Below are positions 29,378 through 36,785 of a stretch of 36,785 nucleotides of DNA, in pieces. The position numbers and the translations under genes are program-made. The notes beneath the pieces are model-generated. The model saw only the letters and a program-made list of their open reading frames with translations. It searched no databases and was not told where the DNA came from. This stretch comes from an uncultured Porphyromonadaceae bacterium (GTDB lineage Bacteria > Bacteroidota > Bacteroidia > Bacteroidales > Muribaculaceae). Location of the stretch: contig CALYOL010000003.1 in assembly GCA_945231345.1 (NCBI GenBank), positions 1-36,785 of the forward strand, given 5' to 3'. Within the stretch, counting starts at the first letter, position 1, and every line of letters starts with the position of its first letter.

Positions 29378-31135
29378 ATGTCATTTTTTGAGAATATAAA
29401 GCGTGTTTTAGGGCTGAGCGATGAATATGAGGAAGAAGAGTTCGGCATTGATGCAACTGTGAAGCCTCTCAACGATAATAGCAGCACATCAGAAAATAAC
29501 GATAAGATTTCAGTCATTTCAGTGACTGAACAACCTATCGTAATTCAGCCTGTAGATTTTACCGAAAAAGTACCTATTGATGTGATTTTTAATCATGTCC
29601 TTGAAATTTTCAATAAAGCTCTGCCGGATTTTTTGTCATCCACAGTTGACCCGGAGGCACAGAAAAAATATCTATTTGACACGCTTGACGCTTCTGTAAA
29701 AGAATATATCACAAACCTCTCTAAATCCGTAGCCGAAGAAACTCGCAGGCAATGGAAGGCAGACCGAGAAAAAATACAAGCACAACTTCTTGAACTCACT
29801 GAGCTCGCAAAGAAAAGTGAAGAAAAAATTAACGAAGCAAAAAGCCTTCAGCTGAGCGCAGAGAGACAAAAACGCGCTTTTGCAGAACGTGTTCACGACC
29901 TGGAAAACCAAATTGGGAAACTTGAAGCAGACCGTGAACAACTCCAGCTTGAAAACCGCAGCTTAATAAACAAAGTCAAAGTAAACTCTGTTCAAGAGGG
30001 AGACATGGAATCTTTGCGAAACGAAATAGCAACTCTTCAACAGCAGCTCAGGCTTGTCAACGCAAAGGTGCAAAGCAACGATAACACTGACAGCAATTCA
30101 GCATTAGACGATGTCGAAAAAAGGATTGCAGAACTTCAGGCAGAAAATGATGCATTAAGAGCAAATAATGAGAAGCTACGTGCTGAGAATGAGGCATCAA
30201 AGGCTGATAATGACAAGTTAATAGCAGAAATTGATGCAATCAAGATGCAGGGCGAAGCTCTTGTCGCAGAGAATGAGACACTTAAGGCTCAAAATGCTAC
30301 ACTCGTTGCTGACAACGAAGCGCTCAAAGCTGAAATTGAGACACATACCGCAAATGCTTCTCAATACAATAACACTGATGAAATAACTATAAACTCTGAC
30401 AAAATTGAGGAGACAACGCAGCAACTCAAGCAAAAACAACAAGAATGTGAGGAACTCAAGGTGCAAATTGAAGTATTGACCACTAATACACAAGGTCAAG
30501 AACAAATCATCGCACAACACAACGCCACTATTCAAGATTTACAAACAAAACTTGATGTTGCTTCAGAACAAGCACAGGCAGCGCAAAAGAAACTTGACGA
30601 AGCTCAACAAAACCTTGCAATGCTCGATGAGATTCAGACAATGATTGAGCAATTTGAAGTCATTAAAGAGAAAAAAGACCGCAAAATTGCAGAGCTTACG
30701 GCTTTGAATGATGAATCGGCAGCAAAAATTGATTCACTTCAGCGAACTATTACGCAAAACCTCAGCACTGATGCAAATGAAAAAGATGCTCTGGTAAAGG
30801 AGAAAGAAGCTTTAGCAAAGGAAAAGAATGAATTGCTTTCAGAACTAAGCAATCTCAGAGCGGAATTAGAAAGAACTCAACAACAAGCCGCAGTGCAAGC
30901 GCAAGATGCTGTGGACAGTCAGGTTGCAAATAAAGACAGCGATACTCCACCAGATATTCCTGATAGCAATATAAACTCACTTATCGACACCGATTGGCTA
31001 TATTACCCATCCGGGCAAGGTGTGGAAGAAACACAGGAGAAATATGTACCGAAGCGCACCGGTGGAAGACTTAAGTCTAAGAAAAATAATCCTAAGGATG
31101 ATAACCGACAGTTGAGTTTTGAGGATTTTGGTTGA
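29378..31135 (+). CDS. Long coiled-coil protein of unknown function
   Basis: 585 aa; extended heptad-type AENxxLxAxN segments; short structured N-terminus and basic C-terminal tail ending QLSFEDFG. Confidence 0.8.
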   Translation: MSFFENIKRVLGLSDEYEEEEFGIDATVKPLNDNSSTSENNDKISVISVTEQPIVIQPVDFTEKVPIDVIFNHVLEIFNKALPDFLSSTVDPEAQKKYLFDTLDASVKEYITNLSKSVAEETRRQWKADREKIQAQLLELTELAKKSEEKINEAKSLQLSAERQKRAFAERVHDLENQIGKLEADREQLQLENRSLINKVKVNSVQEGDMESLRNEIATLQQQLRLVNAKVQSNDNTDSNSALDDVEKRIAELQAENDALRANNEKLRAENEASKADNDKLIAEIDAIKMQGEALVAENETLKAQNATLVADNEALKAEIETHTANASQYNNTDEITINSDKIEETTQQLKQKQQECEELKVQIEVLTTNTQGQEQIIAQHNATIQDLQTKLDVASEQAQAAQKKLDEAQQNLAMLDEIQTMIEQFEVIKEKKDRKIAELTALNDESAAKIDSLQRTITQNLSTDANEKDALVKEKEALAKEKNELLSELSNLRAELERTQQQAAVQAQDAVDSQVANKDSDTPPDIPDSNINSLIDTDWLYYPSGQGVEETQEKYVPKRTGGRLKSKKNNPKDDNRQLSFEDFG

Positions 31136-31136
31136 C

Positions 31137-31168
31137 AAATCATTAAAATCAACAAATTTTAATGATTT
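31137..31168 (+). terminator. AT-rich hairpin terminator
   Basis: Perfect 13-bp inverted repeat AAATCATTAAAAT-caacaa-ATTTTAATGATTT directly after the stop codon. Confidence 0.65.
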
Positions 31169-31291
31169 TAACTTATAGTAGTGAACAAATACCCCGGAAT
31201 TTACATTATATCGGAGTAGACGATTATCGATACATTTTTACGCACTCTTTTTCCAGTCAAAAGAGACGCCTCAAACAAATATTTTTTTGAA

Positions 31292-33493
31292 ATGAACCTG
31301 AACAAAATTCTTTTTTCAGCCGCCATTGCGGCAATTTCATTGACATCTTTTGCTGCAAAATCAGATAAAACCATAATACAAGCCATATCTCCCTATGTAC
31401 GCCCACAGAATTTCACTCATAATCCTGTGGATTACACTTATTTACCTGACGGAAAATCTTATCTTCAACTTGGCAAAGATTCAAAGACGATAAACAAATA
31501 CGACACAGCCACCGGAGAACTGATTGAGACTGTGTTTGACATAAACAAGACTCGCGAAACGAGAATTTCTGACATCTCCGGCTTTATTCTCAGCGACAAT
31601 GCAACACGAATACTCGTTTACAGAAATTCAGAACCGATTTATCGGCGCTCTTTTACAGCAGAATACTACGTTTACGAAATAAAACGTAATATTCTTTTGC
31701 CTCTTTCAACAGAGCACCCTCGCCAGCAATCACCCGTCATTTCGCCTGACGGACAGATGGTAGCTTTTGTGGCAGACAATAATATCTACCTGAAAAAACT
31801 CGTATACAACACAGAGGTTGCTGTGACTACTGATGGTGAAAAAAATAGAATCATAAACGGAGTTCCTGACTGGGTATATGAAGAAGAATTTTCAACAAGC
31901 TGCTCTATGGCATGGTCTCCAGACAATACCACACTGGCATATCTGAAATATGACGAGGGCAATGTAAAAACATACTCCCTGCCACTATATTCCGGTCATT
32001 GCAGCCCCATGGATGAGTATAAATATTATCCCGGAGCATTGAAATATAAATATCCCGTAGCCGGTGAACAAAACTCTATTGTCAGTCTTCACAGCTATGA
32101 CATTGATACTCGCAAAAACAAGACAATAGACCTCGGAGACAGCGACCTTGAATATATTCCTCGCATCAAATATGCTCCTGGGAGCAACCACCTTATCGTT
32201 TCAACACTAAACCGCGAGCAAAACCGTCTCACCATTTACAGTGTCAATCCAAAATCAACAGTGGTAAAAACAATCCTTAAGGAGGAAGATACGGCTTGGA
32301 TACCTGAGAACTCATATACAGGCATTTTTTATGGCAATGAGAGTTTTGTGATAAACTTGCCGCGCAACGGATATCATCACTTGTATAAATACTCATATGC
32401 CGGTGCTTTGATTGCACAGCTTACGTCAGGTGATTATAACGTAACGGACTATTATGGAGAAGACAGACTCGGAAATATATATTTCCAATCTACTGCAACA
32501 GGTTCAATAAACCGCGTGGTGAGCATGAAAGAGAAAAAGACAGGAAAAATCGTTCATATCAGTCCGGAAAATGGCACAAGTGCCGCAAAATTCAGTGCTG
32601 ATATGGACTTTTACCTGCTTTCGCACAGCAATGTCACTACGCCTCCATCTTTCACTTTGTATGCGACATCAAAAAACAAAAAGCTTAGAGTGATTGAAGA
32701 CAACAGCGACATCGCAGCAAAATATCGCGATATTCCTCAAATGGAATTTACCACAATCAAAGCAAATGGCTACGACCTTAATGCATACGTCGTAAAGCCA
32801 CAAGACTTTGACAAAAACAAGAAATATCCCGTAATAATGTATCAATATAGCGGACCTTCTTCACAGCAAGTGCTAAACAAATGGACTATTGATTGGCATA
32901 TATACGCAGCACAAGCCGGATACATCGTTGTGTGTGTAGATGGTCGTGGCACTGGAGGGCGCGAGCGTAGCTTTGAGACGTGTGTCTATAAGCAGTTAGG
33001 TAAATATGAGACTGAAGACCAGATTGCAGCCGCTAACTACATTGCAAGTCTGCCATATATAGATAGTGAACGAATTGGCATTACCGGTTGGAGTTATGGC
33101 GGATATGAAACACTTATGGCTATTTCTTCAAAAAACAGCCCTTACAAAGCTGCTGTAGCTATAGCACCGGTCACCGACTGGCGTCTGTATGATTCTGTTT
33201 ATGCCGAGCGTTTCATGTCTACCCCGCAGCAAAATGCAGAAGGATATGAAGCCTCAGCACCGCTTAATCTCACGAAAAACATAGACAATACCGAGCTTCT
33301 TATAATGTATGGTACAGCTGACGACAATGTTCACCCGGCAAACACCATAGAGTATCTATCTGCACTTCAAGCAGAAGACCAACTGTGCAGTGTTCTAATG
33401 TTTCCTAACATGAACCATTCTATATATGGGTGTAATTCTCGTGCTCAGGTTTATGCTGCAATGATGAAATTTTTTGACATGCACCTAAAATAG
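31292..33493 (+). CDS. S9 family peptidase, dipeptidyl peptidase IV-like
   Basis: 733 aa; signal peptide; DPP IV N-terminal propeller; catalytic GWSYGGYE, GTADDNVHPANT, MNHSIYG. Confidence 0.92.
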   Translation: MNLNKILFSAAIAAISLTSFAAKSDKTIIQAISPYVRPQNFTHNPVDYTYLPDGKSYLQLGKDSKTINKYDTATGELIETVFDINKTRETRISDISGFILSDNATRILVYRNSEPIYRRSFTAEYYVYEIKRNILLPLSTEHPRQQSPVISPDGQMVAFVADNNIYLKKLVYNTEVAVTTDGEKNRIINGVPDWVYEEEFSTSCSMAWSPDNTTLAYLKYDEGNVKTYSLPLYSGHCSPMDEYKYYPGALKYKYPVAGEQNSIVSLHSYDIDTRKNKTIDLGDSDLEYIPRIKYAPGSNHLIVSTLNREQNRLTIYSVNPKSTVVKTILKEEDTAWIPENSYTGIFYGNESFVINLPRNGYHHLYKYSYAGALIAQLTSGDYNVTDYYGEDRLGNIYFQSTATGSINRVVSMKEKKTGKIVHISPENGTSAAKFSADMDFYLLSHSNVTTPPSFTLYATSKNKKLRVIEDNSDIAAKYRDIPQMEFTTIKANGYDLNAYVVKPQDFDKNKKYPVIMYQYSGPSSQQVLNKWTIDWHIYAAQAGYIVVCVDGRGTGGRERSFETCVYKQLGKYETEDQIAAANYIASLPYIDSERIGITGWSYGGYETLMAISSKNSPYKAAVAIAPVTDWRLYDSVYAERFMSTPQQNAEGYEASAPLNLTKNIDNTELLIMYGTADDNVHPANTIEYLSALQAEDQLCSVLMFPNMNHSIYGCNSRAQVYAAMMKFFDMHLK

Positions 33494-33559
33494 AAGCTCA
33501 TTCAGGCTGTAAATACTGCAGCTTTCTATACTGACCATTAGCAAATACCCATCTTAATC

Positions 33560-34840
33560 ATGGCAAACGATACTCAACGAAACGCCCTAACTCGAGGTGC
33601 CTGGAGTCTATGGATAAACTGGGCATACCCATTTGCGTCTGCCATGATTGTGGTTATTACCGGACCAATAATCAGCAATGCAGCCACTTGCATCCTATCT
33701 TTAATATTGGTAGCCATTAGCCATGCCCTGATATTGACAAACCGCTATAGGGAAAATCCGTATTGTTTCCTCACTCCATACATCGTAAATATATCTCTAT
33801 TCTGGCAAACTGTAATCATTCTGATTTTTGACATATTAAGTGACAGTATCGTCACTGAAATCAGCGGTCAGCCATACAACAAGGAACAGATGATAATGCC
33901 CATAATGTTTTTTGCGCCAATTTCCGCAATAGTGACACTGTGGATAAAAAAGAGACAGTTGAAAAATTCTTTCTGCCTTGACTGTATAAGTCGCCTTGGA
34001 ACTACCGCAGAGCGAAGCCTTCTTGGTAAGGTTTATTCTCAGGAAGGGAAACTACAGGCGAATACAACTTTTTATATATCCGTAGTATTGACTGCCATTA
34101 CATGGGCTTATTATTTTACTGAATATATAAACACTGATTACAATAGTCAAGACTTGATAATTTTTATCTGGTTGCCAGTAGCTATTTATGGAATCTCGTT
34201 AATAGTATTTGGTTTTCGCTATTACTCAATGAAGAAATATCTATGCGAAAACATGAGCCAAACTACCACGAAAATACGCTTTCTGATTTTTTGTGGCGAA
34301 AAGATGTGTGTAGTCAATAAAGCAGACCTTGTTGACACCCCTACAACAATTGAAATACCTTTTAAAAGTAGTGTTTCCGAAATTGAATATTTGGATTTAT
34401 TCAGAAAAATCTCAGGAATTAATGTCACAAATATACGTTTCCTATATCAAAGCTCAGACCTCAGAAGAGTATCAAACGTTTTTCACTATGCCGTTTTCCT
34501 TACGGAAGAGAGCCTTGTGACCGAAAAGGGGCTTGGACAATGGATTGATATGGAACAATACCATATCTTATCAAACTGTGGCATGATTACAACGGCACTT
34601 TCTCTTGAAATCGGGAAAATATACACAATCGCAATGACCTGGAAAACATACGATGAAAAAGGTCTGAGAAAATATAAGATTAAATATTATCAGCCTACAT
34701 TTCGCCTTAGCGATATGCCAAATTGGGATGTTGACTACAACGACCCCATCTGGCTTTTCATCTCAAAAGTAAATCAAGACAAACCGTTTTATCGCATCCG
34801 TTCTCTATGGCACAAATATATTTCCGGGATAATGAAATAA
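33560..34840 (+). CDS. Multi-pass membrane protein of unknown function with soluble C-terminal region
   Basis: 426 aa; about six hydrophobic segments in the first ~220 aa, then a soluble ~200-aa region; no family recognised. Confidence 0.65.
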   Translation: MANDTQRNALTRGAWSLWINWAYPFASAMIVVITGPIISNAATCILSLILVAISHALILTNRYRENPYCFLTPYIVNISLFWQTVIILIFDILSDSIVTEISGQPYNKEQMIMPIMFFAPISAIVTLWIKKRQLKNSFCLDCISRLGTTAERSLLGKVYSQEGKLQANTTFYISVVLTAITWAYYFTEYINTDYNSQDLIIFIWLPVAIYGISLIVFGFRYYSMKKYLCENMSQTTTKIRFLIFCGEKMCVVNKADLVDTPTTIEIPFKSSVSEIEYLDLFRKISGINVTNIRFLYQSSDLRRVSNVFHYAVFLTEESLVTEKGLGQWIDMEQYHILSNCGMITTALSLEIGKIYTIAMTWKTYDEKGLRKYKIKYYQPTFRLSDMPNWDVDYNDPIWLFISKVNQDKPFYRIRSLWHKYISGIMK

Positions 34841-34855
34841 AATAATGATGGTAGG

Positions 34856-35296
34856 TTAGTCCTCGTCATCAAAATCATCTTCGTCAAAATCGAAGTCCCA
34901 ACCATAATCACTTACTTCCTCATTAAATTTGGCAAGTTCACGTCCCTCGCGCTTAGTGGGACGACCAAGCCCTTTGCGACGGTCAATAAAACCACTTATT
35001 TTGACAATTTCAAGAAGGTCGAGTTGAGATTGCGGGGTGATGTTTTCCATATATTCCGGCACGAGCTTAGCACCAAGGCGATTTTCTGTAAGAGCAAGCA
35101 CACGGAACGAATATGTCACAGGTGATTTGCGGACATTAATCACGTCACCAACTTTAATGGTCCTGGAAGGCTTAACAACAGTCCCATTCTCCATTGTTAC
35201 CCTCCCCTTCTTGCATGCTTCTGTGGCAATAGTACGAGTCTTGAAAACACGGACAGCCCATAGCCATTTGTCAATTCTTATTTCGCCTTTTGCCAT
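34856..35296 (-). CDS. S4-domain RNA-binding protein (Hsp15/HslR-like)
   Basis: 146 aa; IRIDKWLWAVRVFKTRTIATEACKKGRVTMENGTVVKPSRTIKVGDVI; acidic C-terminal tail. Confidence 0.9.
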   Translation of the reverse strand: MAKGEIRIDKWLWAVRVFKTRTIATEACKKGRVTMENGTVVKPSRTIKVGDVINVRKSPVTYSFRVLALTENRLGAKLVPEYMENITPQSQLDLLEIVKISGFIDRRKGLGRPTKREGRELAKFNEEVSDYGWDFDFDEDDFDDED

Positions 35297-35300
35297 TATT

Positions 35301-35864
35301 CTATTTGTTATTATAAGTATTCATTGCATTGTTTATACCTGCAAGGCAAAATTCCTTTATTGCGTCCACCGCGACACCAATGCGAGTAGGCAGACATTGA
35401 CGCTGGTCAAGAGTAAAATTGCCAAGAACATAGTCTATCTGACCGCCTCGCTGAAAATCATTGCCAATACCGAAACGCAGACGAGGGTAAGCGTCTGTCT
35501 TAAGCATTTCTGCAATGTTTTTCAATCCATTGTGTCCTGCATCGCTTCCGCGTGCCTTAATTCGTATAGCACCGAATGGCAGAGCAATATCATCAACTAT
35601 AATAAGGATATTTTCAAGCTCAATCCCCTCTTTATCTTTCCAATATCTAACAGCATTACCGGACAGGTTCATGTATGTAGAAGGCTTAAGGAGAAGGAGT
35701 TGCTGATTTTTAAGTCTGAGTCTTGCAATATCGCCGTAACGCTCTGTACTAAAAGCAGTATTGGACGCCTCAGCGAAGGCATCCAATACTTTAAAGCCTA
35801 TGTTGTGTCGAGTGTTACGGTATTCGTCTCCGATGTTACCCAGACCAACAATAAGAAATTTCAT
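35301..35864 (-). CDS. pth: Peptidyl-tRNA hydrolase
   Basis: 187 aa; [65 protein letters not shown]. Confidence 0.96.
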   Translation of the reverse strand: MKFLIVGLGNIGDEYRNTRHNIGFKVLDAFAEASNTAFSTERYGDIARLRLKNQQLLLLKPSTYMNLSGNAVRYWKDKEGIELENILIIVDDIALPFGAIRIKARGSDAGHNGLKNIAEMLKTDAYPRLRFGIGNDFQRGGQIDYVLGNFTLDQRQCLPTRIGVAVDAIKEFCLAGINNAMNTYNNK

Positions 35865-35888
35865 TGTTGTGGCTGAATGTGTTTTTTA

Positions 35889-36539
35889 TTACTTACCAGC
35901 AGTAGCCTGTGCACCACGAGCGGCACGAGTGAGCTGAACAGCGCAAACAACAGCGTTCTTAGCATTAACGAGTTCGAGACCCTCAAAGTGAAGTTCACCA
36001 ACCTGAAGTGATTTGCCAAGACCGAGATTATCAACATTGATAACAACACGCTCCGGAATGTTTGTATATATAGCTTTCACTTTGAGTTTCTTCATAGAGA
36101 GTGAAAGTTTACCACCGGCTTTAACACCTTCAGCGTGACCTTCGAGTTTTACAGGAACTTCTACAACCACCGGCTTGTCTTCGTAAACTTCAAGGAGGTC
36201 AATGTGAAGAATAGCGTCTGTAACAGGGTGGAATTGTATTTCACGGAGTACAGCCATTTTCTTTTGACCGTTGATGTTAAGTTCAATGGCGAATACGTCC
36301 GGGGTATAGATGAGTTTACGAACGTCTTCAACTGCTACTACAAGGTCAGTTGAGATAATGGCGCGTTTGTTTGCGATTGGCACAAGCTTTTCACCTGGAT
36401 TGAGCTGACCGTCGAATGGAAGGTCAACGATTTTGCCACCATTAAGAACTACTGGGATTTTACCCTCGCTGCGAAGAGCTTTTGTGGCTTTCTTGCCAAG
36501 GTCAACGCGTGCTTCTGCGTTAAGATTAAATGTCTTCAT
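35889..36539 (-). CDS. rplY: 50S ribosomal protein L25/Ctc
   Basis: 216 aa; LNAEARVDLGKKATKALRSEGKIPVVLNGG; L25 TL5 C-terminal domain; next to pth. Confidence 0.93.
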   Translation of the reverse strand: MKTFNLNAEARVDLGKKATKALRSEGKIPVVLNGGKIVDLPFDGQLNPGEKLVPIANKRAIISTDLVVAVEDVRKLIYTPDVFAIELNINGQKKMAVLREIQFHPVTDAILHIDLLEVYEDKPVVVEVPVKLEGHAEGVKAGGKLSLSMKKLKVKAIYTNIPERVVINVDNLGLGKSLQVGELHFEGLELVNAKNAVVCAVQLTRAARGAQATAGK

Positions 36540-36627
36540 TTGTTTTGTTTTTTGTGTTACTCAGAATTAAGTTAATTTTGCTCCTTAATTCCCCATCACA
36601 CGTAGCGTGGAGTGCTAAAAAGCGGCG

Positions 36628-36635
36628 CAAAGGTA
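36628..36635 (-). promoter_or_regulatory. Putative -7 element (TACCTTTG) for rplY-pth
   Basis: Minus-strand TAnnTTTG about 90 bp upstream of the rplY ATG; no clear -33 box. Confidence 0.45.
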
Positions 36636-36736
36636 CGAATTTTTCGTGTAATTTCCTAATTTTTCATCAACTATTTTTAAAGTATTTGAATTTTGCAGCC
36701 TTTTGCTGTCTAATATTCCGAAATTTACATAAAAAA

Positions 36737-36767
36737 TTGTAAATATAAAAAAATAGCATTATCTTTG
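36737..36767 (+). promoter_or_regulatory. Putative promoter (TTG-N20-TATCTTTG) of a gene beyond the window edge
   Basis: TTG at 36737-36739 and TATCTTTG at 36760-36767. Confidence 0.5.
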
Positions 36768-36785
36768 TAACAGAAAAACATATTA

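Noticed and set aside
30120-30350. Short repeated GCAGAAAATGA/GCAGAGAATGA-like units, considered as a DNA repeat array or CRISPR
   Set aside because: Imperfect, codon-phased repeats explained by heptad coiled-coil coding sequence.
33487-33533. Possible hairpin after the DPP IV gene (TAGAAGCT...AGCTTTCTA)
   Set aside because: Bulged stem without a T-tract; too weak to call a terminator.
35037-35876. 279-aa plus-strand ORF
   Set aside because: Entirely antisense to the S4-domain gene and pth, which have clear family motifs; the translation has no recognisable domain.

Overview
Accessory and housekeeping region from a Bacteroidales genome (Muribaculaceae/Prevotellaceae-like by gene content and promoter style; inference only). 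Left end, minus strand: a vitamin B12 acquisition locus made of a cobalamin riboswitch, a BtuB-like TonB-dependent receptor, a BtuG-like surface lipoprotein, and three further secreted proteins. Two of these carry additional BtuG-like propellers and have T9SS-style C-terminal tails instead of lipid anchors. Centre, minus strand: a tightly packed run clpP-clpX-recQ-[HPD-less J-like protein]-[109-aa protein]-[divergent Hsp70 with an inserted domain]-acyltransferase. The Hsp70 trio is the best candidate for an under-described system. Right half: an aromatic/low-complexity secreted protein, a FadL-like outer-membrane protein, rfbD-prfC-mutL, a cupin, a Pif1-like helicase fused to TPRs (predicted leaderless), a long coiled-coil protein, DPP IV, an unknown membrane protein, and S4/Hsp15-pth-rplY. 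Several strong hairpin terminators and Bacteroidetes-type promoters (TTTG-N19-TAnnTTTG) are directly visible. No CRISPR, tRNA, rRNA or transposon was recognised. All product names come from motif recognition by eye, without database searches.
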